DNA of 64,000 nucleotides, from assembly GCA_021775555.1 (NCBI GenBank), contig JAJFHP010000001.1, forward strand, positions 1 to 64,000. Direction: 5' to 3'. The position numbers and the translations under genes were made by a program. The DNA comes from Hyphomicrobiales bacterium. Its GTDB lineage: Bacteria; Pseudomonadota; Alphaproteobacteria; Rhizobiales; Methyloligellaceae. Positions 16,440 through 26,814 of the stretch are shown here, in pieces (position 1 is the stretch's first letter; every line of letters begins with the position of its first letter). Below the pieces are notes generated by a model. The model worked only from the letters and a program-made list of their open reading frames with translations. It had not been told where the DNA came from and did not search any database.

Positions 16440-18260
16440 ATGTGTGGCATTGTTGGAATTCTCGGAAATGAACCGGTCGCAGGCAAGCTTGTGGACGCTC
16501 TCAAGCGCCTGGAATATCGCGGTTATGATTCTTCCGGTGTGGCCACCATCGAGGAAGGCCAGCTTGACCGCCGCCGGGCCGAGGGCAAGCTGCACAACCT
16601 GGAAACACGGCTTTCCAATGAACCGCTGAGAGGCCGTCTTGGGATAGGCCACACACGCTGGGCAACCCATGGCGCGCCCACCGAAACCAATGCTCACCCG
16701 CATATGACCGAGCGGGTATCCATTGTTCACAATGGTATCATTGAGAATTTCAAGCAGTTGCGCCGCGAACTGGAATCAGAAGGAGCAGAGCTTGTCACTG
16801 ACACCGATACCGAAGTGATCGCTCATCTGGTGACGCGGGAAATGGATGCCGGGCATGATCCTGCGATTGCCGTTCTGCATACGCTGCGCATGCTTGAGGG
16901 CGCATTCGCGCTGGCCTTCATTTTCAAGGATCACGACGATCTCATGATCGCCGCGCGCCAGGGTTCGCCGCTTGCGGTGGGGTTTGGTGATGGAGAGATG
17001 TATCTGGGTTCCGATGCCATTGCGCTGGCGCCTTTCACGGACACGATTACCTATCTGGAAGACGGCGATTGGGCCGTGCTGACACGCGACGGTGTGGCCA
17101 TTCGCGATAGCGAGGGTGCGGCGGTGGACCGGCCGGTTCAAAAATCCGTGGCGTCTGCCTTGATGGTAGACAAGGGCAACCATCGCCACTTCATGGCCAA
17201 GGAAATCCACGAGCAGCCGGAAGTAGTCGGGCACACCCTGGCCAGTTACATCGATTTTGCAAATTTGAAAGTGCAAATGCCTGACATGCCTTTTGATTTT
17301 GCTTCCCTGCAACGCATCTCCATCTCTGCGTGCGGCACCGCTTACTATGCCGGTCTCATTGCCAAATACTGGTTTGAAAAGCTGGCGCGGCTTCCTGTGG
17401 AAATCGACGTGGCGTCAGAGTTCCGTTATCGGAATGTCCCGTTGGAAGCTGGCGGATTGTCTCTTTTTATTTCGCAATCAGGTGAAACGGCAGACACGCT
17501 CGCCGCCATGCGCTATTGCCGCGAGCAGGAGCAACATATTGCCTCCATCGTCAATGTGCGTGAATCCTCTATCGCCCGTGACTCCGATGTGGTGCTGCCG
17601 ACATTGGCTGGCCCTGAAATTGGCGTTGCCTCCACGAAGGCTTTTACCTGTCAGCTTGCAGTATTGGCTTGCATAGCGGTATCCGCGGCGCGCGCACGTG
17701 GCACCATGAGCGAGGAAACTGAAGCTGAGTTCGTCACCGCGCTTTCAGAGGTCCCGCGCCACATGTCGGCGATCTTGCGCGAGGAGGGGCTGTATGATTC
17801 GCTGGCCCACAGCCTGGCCAAGGCGTCTGATGTTCTGTATCTCGGGCGCGGAGTGAATTACCCGGTGGCTCTCGAGGGTGCACTCAAGCTGAAGGAAATA
17901 TCCTATATCCACGCGGAAGGGTACGCGGCGGGTGAGTTGAAGCATGGACCTATCGCCCTCATCGACGAGAGTGTGCCCGTGGTCGTGGTGGCGCCCCGCG
18001 ATGAGATGTTTGAGAAAATGGTATCAAACGTGCAGGAAGCTGCGGCCCGTGGCGGGCGTATTGTATTCCTGAGCGATGCAGAAGAAAGCGATGTTGGCTG
18101 CGATGTGATGACGTCCCTGAAAATACCTCAAATTCACAATTTTACGACACCGCTCATTTATGCACTGCCGATGCAGCTTATCGCTTATCATACGGCAGTT
18201 TTCATGGGCACCGATGTGGACCAGCCGCGCAATCTGGCGAAATCGGTTACAGTGGAATAA
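16440..18260 (+). CDS. glmS: Glutamine--fructose-6-phosphate aminotransferase (isomerizing)
   Basis: First committed step of UDP-GlcNAc synthesis. The 606-aa protein begins MCGIVGILG with the N-terminal Cys nucleophile of the glutaminase domain, followed by two SIS domains (SISACGTAYYAGLIAKYWFEK and GRGVNYPVALEGALKLKEISYIHAEGYAAGELKHGP) and the canonical C-terminus KSVTVE. GAGG lies about 12 bases before the ATG. No glmS ribozyme is seen in the 92-base leader. Confidence 0.97.
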   Translation: MCGIVGILGNEPVAGKLVDALKRLEYRGYDSSGVATIEEGQLDRRRAEGKLHNLETRLSNEPLRGRLGIGHTRWATHGAPTETNAHPHMTERVSIVHNGIIENFKQLRRELESEGAELVTDTDTEVIAHLVTREMDAGHDPAIAVLHTLRMLEGAFALAFIFKDHDDLMIAARQGSPLAVGFGDGEMYLGSDAIALAPFTDTITYLEDGDWAVLTRDGVAIRDSEGAAVDRPVQKSVASALMVDKGNHRHFMAKEIHEQPEVVGHTLASYIDFANLKVQMPDMPFDFASLQRISISACGTAYYAGLIAKYWFEKLARLPVEIDVASEFRYRNVPLEAGGLSLFISQSGETADTLAAMRYCREQEQHIASIVNVRESSIARDSDVVLPTLAGPEIGVASTKAFTCQLAVLACIAVSAARARGTMSEETEAEFVTALSEVPRHMSAILREEGLYDSLAHSLAKASDVLYLGRGVNYPVALEGALKLKEISYIHAEGYAAGELKHGPIALIDESVPVVVVAPRDEMFEKMVSNVQEAAARGGRIVFLSDAEESDVGCDVMTSLKIPQIHNFTTPLIYALPMQLIAYHTAVFMGTDVDQPRNLAKSVTVE

Positions 18261-18371
18261 GCTGAAGACTTGGTCCCACGGCCCCGTTTTTGCCAGAATT
18301 CTTTGTTTGAGGATGTGTGGCAATATCAGTGAACGGCACAAGATTTCGTAACACCCGGATAGCCTCTGCTT

Positions 18372-19697
18372 ATGTGGAAGATGCGATACACAATTTCCAT
18401 AATTTCTCTGGGCCTTGCCTGGGTGCTTGGCGTTGCTGAATCCCCGGCACAGACGGTTGGGAGTGCCGCCACTGGCAGTGAATTGCTTTCCAAGGGTGAA
18501 AGCGCATTGGCCAAGGGTCAGTTTCAGGCAGCTGCGCAGCATTTTGCAAAGGCGCTGCGATCCAGCGACCTCACCGATGCACAGGTTGCCAAGGCGCTCT
18601 ACCAGCGCGGCGTAGCCAATGAGAGGACAGAGCGTCCGGCGCAGGCCATCGCGGATATCACCAGCGCATTGTATCTGCCCGCGTTACCAGGAGCGGACCG
18701 GGCCAAGGCCTATCTGAGCCGCGGGCGTGCCTATGAAGCTGTCGGCATGAGCGATCTGGCCCGGGCTGACATCTCGCGCGCAAAAAGTGGCGGGGTAAAC
18801 GAACAGCAGATCGCCCGTGCGAGCCAGCCGACGCAGCCCGGCTCAGGTGGACCGGCATTTGCCACCAGTACCCGACCTGCGGGCAGCAGGGCGACCGGTC
18901 CCAGCTTCGAGACCAGTACACAGTCTGCAGGGACCAGAACGCCCGCACCAAGTTTCAGCACAAGATCGAATGCTCCGTCATCTGCCTCTCGCCAGCGTGT
19001 TGCATCCTTTGAAACACAGACAAAGACACCTGCGGGACGTGAAGAACCGATACCCAGATTTCGCACGACCATACTGCCGCAGGATGGCGCCGCCCCAACA
19101 CCTCGGCCCAAGACGCGTACGGCTACACGGACCACAACAGGTGCAGGTTCAAACTGGAATACGTCTGCGAATGCGCAGCAACCAGCTTCCGCAGTGAAAG
19201 AAGAAACGGGCAGTGGTGTCGGCCGGTTTTTCGGGAATGTCTGGTCTAAGGCGACGGGCGACAAGGATGACAAGAAACAAACAACAGCAGCTCCTGCATC
19301 TGCACCCTCCGCAGCGCCACAATGGAACCAGACGACCCGTGTTGCCAGTGCGCCGAAGCCAAACTGGAATGCACAAGTTTCAACACCTGCGTCGGCCCCG
19401 CGGCCTGCACCCCCTCTCAGCACAGTTCAACCAAATGTATCAGGGGGTACGGGGTATCGTATCCAGCTAGCTGCCCTGCGCAGTGATGGAGAGGCGCAGG
19501 CAACGTGGAAACGTCTCCAAGCCAGGCACAAAAGTTTACTGGGTACGCGCAAGCCGAATATCGTCAAAACGGACCTTGGTGGTCTGGGGACCTTTTACCG
19601 CCTCCAGCTCGGGCCGTTTGCAGACAAGGCAAGTTCACAGCAATTGTGCAAAGATTTCAAGCGCGGGGGGCTCGATTGTTTCCTGCTGGCTCCGTGA
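18372..19697 (+). CDS. Secreted TPR protein with C-terminal SPOR domain
   Basis: The 441-aa protein has a signal peptide (MRYTISIISLGLAWVLGVAESPAQ), about four TPR-like helices (LSKGESALAKGQFQAAAQHFAKAL, VAKALYQRGVANERTERPAQAI, AKAYLSRGRAYEAVGMSDLARADI), a long Ser/Thr/Pro/Ala-rich linker with repeated FxTSTxxAGxR units, and a SPOR domain (YRIQLAALRSDGEAQATWKRLQ...FYRLQLGPFADKASSQQLCKDFK). It is probably a periplasmic envelope or division-associated protein. A second Met at codon 4 may be the start. It is one of three SPOR proteins in the window. Confidence 0.82.
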   Translation: MWKMRYTISIISLGLAWVLGVAESPAQTVGSAATGSELLSKGESALAKGQFQAAAQHFAKALRSSDLTDAQVAKALYQRGVANERTERPAQAIADITSALYLPALPGADRAKAYLSRGRAYEAVGMSDLARADISRAKSGGVNEQQIARASQPTQPGSGGPAFATSTRPAGSRATGPSFETSTQSAGTRTPAPSFSTRSNAPSSASRQRVASFETQTKTPAGREEPIPRFRTTILPQDGAAPTPRPKTRTATRTTTGAGSNWNTSANAQQPASAVKEETGSGVGRFFGNVWSKATGDKDDKKQTTAAPASAPSAAPQWNQTTRVASAPKPNWNAQVSTPASAPRPAPPLSTVQPNVSGGTGYRIQLAALRSDGEAQATWKRLQARHKSLLGTRKPNIVKTDLGGLGTFYRLQLGPFADKASSQQLCKDFKRGGLDCFLLAP

Positions 19698-19868
19698 AGA
19701 ATAGGATCTTGGACGTCTCAGACCCTTGTCGAGTGGGTCATGACGCAAAATTCTGCTAGAATATTCCTGACGATGCCGCGCTGCTGCCGTCAGCCTATCA
19801 GTAGTATTGCAACATGAACCCTTGTGCAGGCGCGCATTCGGGTTGTTTGAATTTAAGATCAGGGGATC

Positions 19869-20681
19869 ATGACGAAAAATTCCAAGGCGCCGAATTCAAC
19901 AGAGAAGAGGTCGAAAGCGGGTGATGATTCTCCCTCTGCCCCGTTGGCCATGCTTGCCGGCGCTGAAGTGAAGCCGGCCTCCCATGTGGGGGCGCGTTTG
20001 AGGAACTATTTCCTCACCGGTCTCATCATCGTCGGGCCTGTTGGCATCACATTGTATGCATTGTGGTGGTTTATCAATCTGGTTGATGGCTGGGTGAAAC
20101 CGTGGGTTCCGCAGATCTATCTTCCTGAAACCTATCTGCCTTTCACCGTGCCCGGTGTCGGCCTCATCTTTTCGATATTGGTCCTGATTGTCGTTGGCGC
20201 CTTAACCGCCAATTTGTTCGGGCGAACGCTGGTCAGCTACGGCGAGTTGATGCTTGATCGTATGCCCGTGGTGCGCAGCGTATACCGTGCTCTGAAACAG
20301 ATCTTCGAGACTGTCCTGTCTCAATCCAACAATTCTTTTCAGGATGTGGGGTTGATTGAATATCCGAGAAAAGGTTTGTACGCGATTGTTTTTGTTTCAA
20401 CAAAGACAAAGGGTGAAATTGACGACAAGGTATTCAAGGGTGAGACATTACTCAGTATCTTTTTGCCCACGACACCCAACCCGACATCCGGTTTCCTGCT
20501 GTTTGTTCCGGAAAAAGATGTGATCATTCTCGACATGAGCGTCGAGGAAGCAGCGAAGCTGGTTATTTCAGCTGGTCTTGTCGTGCCTGACTACCAGGAG
20601 AAGCTGGAAGATCTTGCCAGCAAGGCAAAGAAGAAACCACGTCGCTCCGTCGGCGGACGCCGGCAGAAAGAACCCGCCTAA
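19869..20681 (+). CDS. DUF502 family inner membrane protein
   Basis: Function unknown family; 270 aa with two transmembrane segments (FLTGLIIVGPVGITLYALWWFINLV and FTVPGVGLIFSILVLIVVGALTA) followed by the conserved RMPVVRSVYRALKQIFETVL and PTTPNPTSGFLLFVPEKDV segments. The N-terminus and C-terminus are hydrophilic, the latter Lys/Arg-rich (KKKPRRSVGGRRQKEPA). AGGGGA sits before the ATG. The gene converges on recG with a 7-base gap, an arrangement often seen in alphaproteobacteria. Confidence 0.9.
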   Translation: MTKNSKAPNSTEKRSKAGDDSPSAPLAMLAGAEVKPASHVGARLRNYFLTGLIIVGPVGITLYALWWFINLVDGWVKPWVPQIYLPETYLPFTVPGVGLIFSILVLIVVGALTANLFGRTLVSYGELMLDRMPVVRSVYRALKQIFETVLSQSNNSFQDVGLIEYPRKGLYAIVFVSTKTKGEIDDKVFKGETLLSIFLPTTPNPTSGFLLFVPEKDVIILDMSVEEAAKLVISAGLVVPDYQEKLEDLASKAKKKPRRSVGGRRQKEPA

Positions 20682-20688
20682 CCCTGTC

Positions 20689-22803
20689 TTATCCAGCCTT
20701 GAGCAGTCGAATGGCCTCGTCACGTTCAAACAGATAGAGCAGAGTGCGCAACGCTTCGCCCCGGTCTCCAGTCAATTCTGGATCTGATCTCAGAATGAGT
20801 TTTGCATCGTCTCTTGCCGCAGCCAGAAGATCGGTATCGCGGGGCAGGGCGGCAATCCTGAATTCCGGCATTCCGCTCTGGCGTGTACCCAGCACTTCGC
20901 CACCGCCACGTAATTTCAGATCCTCTTCCGCGATGTGGAAACCGTCTTCGCTTTCACGCAGCGCATTCAATCTTGCGCGAGCTGTGTCCGTCAGGGGTGG
21001 CTTGTACAAAAGAATGCAGGCGGATTTTTCCGATCCCCGCCCGACGCGCCCACGTAATTGATGCAATTGCGCAAGGCCAAATCGCTCCGCATGCTCGATT
21101 ACCATGATGGTGGCGTTGGGAACATCCACGCCCACTTCGATGACTGTCGTTGCGACCAGGATCGATATGTCGCCCCCGGCAAATGCCTGCATCACGGCAT
21201 CCTTGTCGGGCCCCGGCATCTGGCCGTGGACAAGCCCAATCTTGTCACCAAAGCGCTTCTTTAAGGTGGTATGGCGCTCTTCCGCGGCAGTGGCGTCAAG
21301 CATGTCGGACTCCTCCACAAGCGGACACACCCAGTAGGCCTGTGCACCGCTATCGATAGCACCGTCAAGACGGTCCATGATATCGCCAAGGCGCTCGACC
21401 GGCATGGCCCGCGTGGCTATGGGTTGGCGGCCTGCGGGTTTTTCCAGCAACTTGGAGACTTCCATATCGCCATAATGGGTTAGCAGCAGCGTGCGAGGAA
21501 TGGGCGTCGCCGTCATAACAAGTATATCGGTGCCGCCAGTACCGCTTTTGGCCTGCAGGGCGAGGCGCTGATGCACGCCGAAGCGGTGTTGTTCATCAAT
21601 GACCGCAAGGCCAAGGTCAGAAAACTCCACCCCTTCCTGAAACAGCGCGTGGGTTCCAACCAGCAAGTCCAGATCACCGTTCTCAAGCGCGCCCAGAATA
21701 TGTGCACGCTGTTTGCCCTTTTCGCGTCCTGTCAGCAGTGCAATGCGCATACCGGCAGCCTCGCAAAGAGGGGTGAGTGTTCTCAGATGCTGGCGAGCCA
21801 ATAATTCCGTCGGCGCCATGAGTGCTGCTTGCCTACCAGCTTCAACCGCATTCGCCATGGCAAGTAGCGCGACAATGGTTTTGCCGCTGCCCACGTCGCC
21901 TTGCAGCAGCCGCAACATCCGGATGGGCTCAGTCATGTCCGCGCCGATCTCGTCCAGGACAAAATTTTGCGATGGCGTCAGCGTGAAGGGCAGTTCATCC
22001 AGAATTTTCTGGCGAAGTTCGCCCGTGCCTTCGGTTGAGCGTCCTGGCACCTTGCGCAGCCTTGCCCTGACAAGCGCGAGCGCCAGCTGGTTTGCCAGCA
22101 ATTCGTCATATGCAATGCGTTGTCGGGAAGGGGCGTTGGCCAAAAGGTCGGTGTCGGATTGTGGCGCATGGACCATGACTATGGCCTTGGAAAAAGGAGT
22201 CCATGTATTTTTTGCCATCCAGGCCGTATCCTGCCACTCGGGCATGTCCGGTATCCGCGCAAGCGCCTGGGCAATGGCCTTGCGCACGACCTTCCCTGAA
22301 AGCCCTGCGGTCAGCGGATAGACCGGCTCGAGCAGAGGTAGCTCATCCAGTTCCGAGAGTTTCACCACATGGTCGGGATGGGGCATTTGCAATCGCCCGC
22401 CATAATCCTCAAGCCTGCCCGAGACGATGCGCGTCTCGCCAACGGGAAGCAGCTTTTGCAGATAATCTGCGCGAGCATGAAAAAACACCAGCTCAAGAAA
22501 TCCGGTGTCGTCTGTGCAGCTCACCCGGTAGGGAATACGTCGCTGCCCGCGTGGAGGTGCCCTGTGTTCAGCAACGGTTATCTCGATCGTGGCCAGTTCA
22601 CCAGGAACAGCCTGGGAGAGTGTTGGCCGCGCGCTCCGGTCGATCAGGGAGGATGGAAAATGAAACAGGAGGTCGACGATTTTTGCATCATCGTCCTGTG
22701 AATGGGGCGCAAGCAGGCGCTTGAGAAGCTTCTGGAGGCGCGGACCGATCCCGTCCAGGTCGCGTGTGCCGGCAAACAGGGGTGTGAGGATATGTGGCCG
22801 CAT
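20689..22803 (-). CDS. recG: ATP-dependent DNA helicase RecG
   Basis: Branch-migration helicase acting on stalled forks and recombination intermediates. The 704-aa protein has the wedge (OB) domain, Walker A LLQGDVGSGKTIVALLAM, the DEQH box (AVIDEQHRFG), TATPIPRTL, and the C-terminal helicase motifs QLHQLRGRVGRG and LKLRGGGEVLGTRQSG. ATG 22803 is chosen; a longer in-frame version reaching 22983 would run across the start of the divergent sdhE gene and adds no homologous sequence. Confidence 0.95.
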   Translation of the reverse strand: MRPHILTPLFAGTRDLDGIGPRLQKLLKRLLAPHSQDDDAKIVDLLFHFPSSLIDRSARPTLSQAVPGELATIEITVAEHRAPPRGQRRIPYRVSCTDDTGFLELVFFHARADYLQKLLPVGETRIVSGRLEDYGGRLQMPHPDHVVKLSELDELPLLEPVYPLTAGLSGKVVRKAIAQALARIPDMPEWQDTAWMAKNTWTPFSKAIVMVHAPQSDTDLLANAPSRQRIAYDELLANQLALALVRARLRKVPGRSTEGTGELRQKILDELPFTLTPSQNFVLDEIGADMTEPIRMLRLLQGDVGSGKTIVALLAMANAVEAGRQAALMAPTELLARQHLRTLTPLCEAAGMRIALLTGREKGKQRAHILGALENGDLDLLVGTHALFQEGVEFSDLGLAVIDEQHRFGVHQRLALQAKSGTGGTDILVMTATPIPRTLLLTHYGDMEVSKLLEKPAGRQPIATRAMPVERLGDIMDRLDGAIDSGAQAYWVCPLVEESDMLDATAAEERHTTLKKRFGDKIGLVHGQMPGPDKDAVMQAFAGGDISILVATTVIEVGVDVPNATIMVIEHAERFGLAQLHQLRGRVGRGSEKSACILLYKPPLTDTARARLNALRESEDGFHIAEEDLKLRGGGEVLGTRQSGMPEFRIAALPRDTDLLAAARDDAKLILRSDPELTGDRGEALRTLLYLFERDEAIRLLKAG

Positions 22804-22885
22804 ACGCCCGATTGATCCCAAAATTGCCGCAGAATAATCAAGTCCGGCGTTGTCTGCGGCTGACAGCGCGCTCAAGGGAGAGTAT

Positions 22886-23227
22886 ATGGCCTCATATGGC
22901 CCTGCAGGCCAATTGATTCCTGCATCATCAACCATGGACCCTATGCCTGATACTGACCCTGATACCCATAGTGATCTGTACACCCGCCGTCGCCGTGCGT
23001 ATTACCGGGCCGGGCATCGCGGAACCAAGGAAATGGACTGGCTCCTTGGGCGTTTCGCCGAGGCTGAGCTGGGCAAAATGGATATGAGTGAGCTGGACGC
23101 GTTTGAAGAGTTTCTTGCCTTGCCGGACCCGGATATTGAGGACTGGCTTTTAACACCGGGCTTCCCAGCACCAGATGGACTGGCGGGCGAATTTGTTGCC
23201 CGGCTGAAACAGTTCCATGATTTATAA
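22886..23227 (+). CDS. sdhE: Succinate dehydrogenase assembly factor 2 (FAD assembly factor SdhE)
   Basis: Small protein that promotes covalent flavinylation of succinate dehydrogenase. 113 aa from the ATG at 22886, which has AGGGAG five bases upstream. The family motif is clear: RRRRAYYRAGHRGTKEMDWLLGRF, containing RGxxE, followed by ELDAFEEFLALPDPDIEDWLL. The first 30 residues are not conserved, so an ATG at 22934 is also possible. It lies between recG and mfd, a conserved alphaproteobacterial order. Confidence 0.9.
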   Translation: MASYGPAGQLIPASSTMDPMPDTDPDTHSDLYTRRRRAYYRAGHRGTKEMDWLLGRFAEAELGKMDMSELDAFEEFLALPDPDIEDWLLTPGFPAPDGLAGEFVARLKQFHDL

Positions 23228-23266
23228 AAAACAAGGTTGCCTGACAGAGGCCATGACCCCGCTAAT

Positions 23267-26200
23267 ATGATATCGACACTTCCCATTTCGCAGATTCTCG
23301 ACGCGGCCGGGCCGGTCACTGTTTCCGCCGCGCCTGAAGGGTTGGACGGCTTGGCCCTGGCGGAACTCGCACTGGCGCTTAACCGGACAAATGGCACAGC
23401 GCCTGCCACCATTTTGCACATCGCTCGCGATGACAAACGCATGTCTGCGCTCAAGGCTGCGCTGGACTTTTTCGGTGGCGGCAAGATCGACGTGATTGCC
23501 TTCCCTGCCTGGGACTGCGTGCCCTATGACCGGATTTCTCCAAACTCGGAAATTGCCAGCCGCCGTCTTGCCGCGCTGGCGGAACTGACGCGCCGCGCAG
23601 GGACCAGTGAGGACAGGCCCGTAATTGTTCTGACAAGCGTCAATGCGGTGGTGCAAAAGGTGCCGCCAAGAGACTATATGCAGCAATCTGTGTATCGGCT
23701 GGCTTCAGGTTCTGCATCAGGAATGGATGAGCTGGCAAGACGCCTGGAATCTACCGGATATGTGCGCACCGGAAACGTGATGGAGCCAGGCGAATATGCC
23801 ATTCGCGGCGGCATTGCGGATTTGTTCCCGCCCGGCCAGGTCAAGCCAGTCCGTCTCGACTATTTCGGCGATACGCTGGAAACAATCCGCGAGTTCGATA
23901 CCGAAACGCAGCGCACCACAGGGACGTTGAAAGAAATCGTCCTGCTGCCGGTGAGCGAAGCGGCTCTGAATGCCGACACGGTTACAGCCTTTCGTCAGCG
24001 TTACGCTGAATTGTTCGGTCCCGTGACCACCTCTGATCCGTTCTATGAAGCGATTTCAGCCCAGACGCGCTATCAAGGCATGGAGCACTGGTTGCCCTTG
24101 TTTCATGACCGTCTTGAAACGCTATTTGACTATGTACCCGGCGCTTTGATGAGTTGCGATCCTCTGGTCGATGATGCTCGCACCGAACGTACTGAACAGG
24201 TTGCAGATCACTATGACTCCCGTGCCGCATCACTGGAGCAAAAGAGCTTTGGTGCGCCAGCATACAAGCCGGTGCCCCCTGATCGTTTGTTCCTGGATAC
24301 AGCCGCCTGGAACGAGGCCGTGACCGGGCGCAAGATCATCAGCTTTTCTCCCTTTGAGGTGCCCTCGAGTGAGCAGGGTGTGAGCGTTATTTCGCTTCAA
24401 GGCCGCACGGGTCGCACTTTCGCCGCGGAACGTGCCCAGGAGGGAGCAAGTGTCTTTGATGCGGTTGTCGCGCATATTGGTGCTCTCAATTCTGCTTCCA
24501 AGAAAACACTTGTAGCAAGCTGGAGCAGGGGTGCCGGGGAACGGTTGCAGGGCCTGTTGGCAGATCACGGACTTGAAGGCGCAAGTCCGGTTGAGTCCTT
24601 TGCTGAAATTTCTACCCTTCCGGGGGATGCTACGGCGATCGCAGTGCTGGGGCTTGAGACCGGATTTGAGACACCGGATCTAGCCATTGTCGCGGAGCAG
24701 GATATTCTTGGCGACAGGCTTATCCGGCGGCGTAAAAAGGCACGCGCATCCGATGCGCTGACGGAAGTCTCAAGCATTGCGTCGGGTGATCTCGTGGTCC
24801 ATGCGGAACATGGCATTGCCCGTTTCGAAGGCCTGAAGACCATCGATGCCGCCGGTGCACCTCATGACTGCTTGGAACTAGTCTACCAGGGCGGAGACAG
24901 GCTCTACCTGCCGGTTGAAAATATCGAACTGCTGACCCGCTATGGCTCGGATGAGGCCGGTGCCAAGCTCGACAAGCTGGGCGGTGTCGCCTGGCAGACC
25001 CGCAAGGCGAGGCTCAAAAAGCGCATTCGCGAGATTGCCGATCAACTGATCAATGTGGCGGCCGCACGGGAAATGAAACGCGCACCCGTACTGGATGTGC
25101 CTGACGGTGTTTACGAGGAATTTTGCGCACGTTTTCCCTTCGAAGAAACCGAAGACCAGCAGTCAAGTATTTCCGATGTTCTGGCCGATCTGGCATCGGG
25201 GCGTCCCATGGACCGGCTGATTTGCGGTGATGTTGGTTTTGGCAAGACCGAGGTTGCCCTGCGTTCAGCACTTGTTACGGTCATGGCAGGCAAACAGGTG
25301 GCGGTTGTCGCCCCCACAACCCTGCTGTCCCGGCAGCATTTCCAGACATTTTCAGATCGTTTCAGCGCGCTTCCCGTCAATATTGCGCAAGCCTCGCGAA
25401 TGGTTTCCGCGCGCGATCTGGAAAAGGCAAAGGAGGGAATTAAAAGCGGTCACGTCGATATCATCATCGGCACCCATGCACTGCTCGGCAAATCGATCAA
25501 GTTTTCTGATTTGGGATTGCTCATCATTGACGAAGAGCAGCATTTCGGTGTGCAGCACAAGGAGCAGTTGAAGCAACTGCGTGAAGACGTGCACGTGTTG
25601 ACATTAACCGCCACGCCGATACCGCGCACATTACAACTCGCGCTGTCAGGAGTTCGGGAACTCTCACTCATTGCAACGCCACCGGTGGACAGACTTGCGG
25701 TCCGAACCTATGTGACGCCGTTTGATCCGATGATCCTACGAGAAGCCCTGCTGCGCGAGCGTTTCCGGGGCGGGCAGAGCTTTTACGTGTGCCCACGCAT
25801 ATCCGATCTGGATGAGGCTGGTGCATTTCTTGAAGAACATGTACCGGAACTCAAAGTTGCCCGCGCCCATGGCCAGATGCCGTCCGGGCTACTGGAAGAT
25901 GTGATGGCAGGGTTCTACGACCGGCAATATGACGTGCTTCTGAGTACGACCATCATCGAATCCGGCCTTGATATTTCTACGGCCAACACGCTCATCGTTC
26001 ACCGGGCGGACCGGTTTGGATTGTCTCAGCTCTACCAGTTGCGTGGCCGGGTAGGGCGCTCCAAGACGCGTGCATATGCATATTTTACAATGCCCGTGGA
26101 CGCCAAGTTGACGCCGGCGGCAGAAAAGCGCCTCAAGGTTCTGCAGTCGCTCGACACGCTCGGGGCCGGGTTCTCGCTCGCCAGCCATGATCTCGATATC

Positions 26201-26800
26201 CGGGGGGCGGGCAACCTGCTTGGTGAAGAGCAATCAGGGCATATCAAGGAAGTGGGTTTTGAGCTTTACCAGGCCATGCTGGAAGAGGCGGTTGCCGGTC
26301 TGAAAGGCGGCAAATCGGTGGAACTGGAAGACCAGTGGTCGCCGCGCATAGCACTTGGCACTTCCGTCCTTATCCCGGATGTTTATGTTCCTGATCTTTC
26401 AGTGCGCCTCGGGCTCTATCGCAGGCTCTCCGAGGTGACTTCGGAAACGGAAATTGAAGGTTTTGCAGCCGAGCTGGTTGACCGGTTCGGTGCACTGCCG
26501 GAAGAGGTGCAGCATCTTCTCGATATCGTTCAGATCAAGGCCTTGTGCCGGCAGGCCGGAGTTTCAGATATTGATGCAGGGTCACGTGGCGCACTCATCA
26601 CCTTCAGGGATAATTCTTTCGCAAACCCGGAGGGTCTGATCGCGATGATTACGCAGGAATCAAGGCGCATGCGTCTGCAGCCAGATCACAAGCTGGTGGT
26701 GAAGGGGGACTGGCCCGAGCCGGCAGAACGGCTCAAGGGTACGCGTGCTTTCATGCGGCAGCTGGCGGAGCTTGCAGGTAAGGCGCAGCGAGCGGCTTAA
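23267..26800 (+). CDS. mfd: Transcription-repair coupling factor Mfd
   Basis: Removes stalled RNA polymerase at DNA lesions and recruits UvrA. The 1177-aa protein has the UvrB-like N-terminal module (FPAWDCVPYDRISPNSEIASRR), the CarD-like RNA polymerase interaction domain (GDLVVHAEHGIARFEGL), Walker A GDVGFGKTEVALRSA, the DEEQ box (IDEEQHFGV), SRAF-type motifs up to QLYQLRGRVGRSKTRAYAYF, and the C-terminal TRCF domain. ATG 23267 is used; an in-frame TTG at 23237 would add ten residues. Confidence 0.95.
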   Translation: MISTLPISQILDAAGPVTVSAAPEGLDGLALAELALALNRTNGTAPATILHIARDDKRMSALKAALDFFGGGKIDVIAFPAWDCVPYDRISPNSEIASRRLAALAELTRRAGTSEDRPVIVLTSVNAVVQKVPPRDYMQQSVYRLASGSASGMDELARRLESTGYVRTGNVMEPGEYAIRGGIADLFPPGQVKPVRLDYFGDTLETIREFDTETQRTTGTLKEIVLLPVSEAALNADTVTAFRQRYAELFGPVTTSDPFYEAISAQTRYQGMEHWLPLFHDRLETLFDYVPGALMSCDPLVDDARTERTEQVADHYDSRAASLEQKSFGAPAYKPVPPDRLFLDTAAWNEAVTGRKIISFSPFEVPSSEQGVSVISLQGRTGRTFAAERAQEGASVFDAVVAHIGALNSASKKTLVASWSRGAGERLQGLLADHGLEGASPVESFAEISTLPGDATAIAVLGLETGFETPDLAIVAEQDILGDRLIRRRKKARASDALTEVSSIASGDLVVHAEHGIARFEGLKTIDAAGAPHDCLELVYQGGDRLYLPVENIELLTRYGSDEAGAKLDKLGGVAWQTRKARLKKRIREIADQLINVAAAREMKRAPVLDVPDGVYEEFCARFPFEETEDQQSSISDVLADLASGRPMDRLICGDVGFGKTEVALRSALVTVMAGKQVAVVAPTTLLSRQHFQTFSDRFSALPVNIAQASRMVSARDLEKAKEGIKSGHVDIIIGTHALLGKSIKFSDLGLLIIDEEQHFGVQHKEQLKQLREDVHVLTLTATPIPRTLQLALSGVRELSLIATPPVDRLAVRTYVTPFDPMILREALLRERFRGGQSFYVCPRISDLDEAGAFLEEHVPELKVARAHGQMPSGLLEDVMAGFYDRQYDVLLSTTIIESGLDISTANTLIVHRADRFGLSQLYQLRGRVGRSKTRAYAYFTMPVDAKLTPAAEKRLKVLQSLDTLGAGFSLASHDLDIRGAGNLLGEEQSGHIKEVGFELYQAMLEEAVAGLKGGKSVELEDQWSPRIALGTSVLIPDVYVPDLSVRLGLYRRLSEVTSETEIEGFAAELVDRFGALPEEVQHLLDIVQIKALCRQAGVSDIDAGSRGALITFRDNSFANPEGLIAMITQESRRMRLQPDHKLVVKGDWPEPAERLKGTRAFMRQLAELAGKAQRAA

Positions 26801-26814
26801 ATGCATTGCCGTAT

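Noticed and set aside
21713-22321. Plus-strand frame of 202 codons inside recG
   Set aside because: Antisense shadow of conserved helicase sequence; Ser/Ala-rich with no motif.
22804-22983. 60-residue N-terminal extension of RecG
   Set aside because: It overlaps the divergent sdhE gene and does not resemble RecG.
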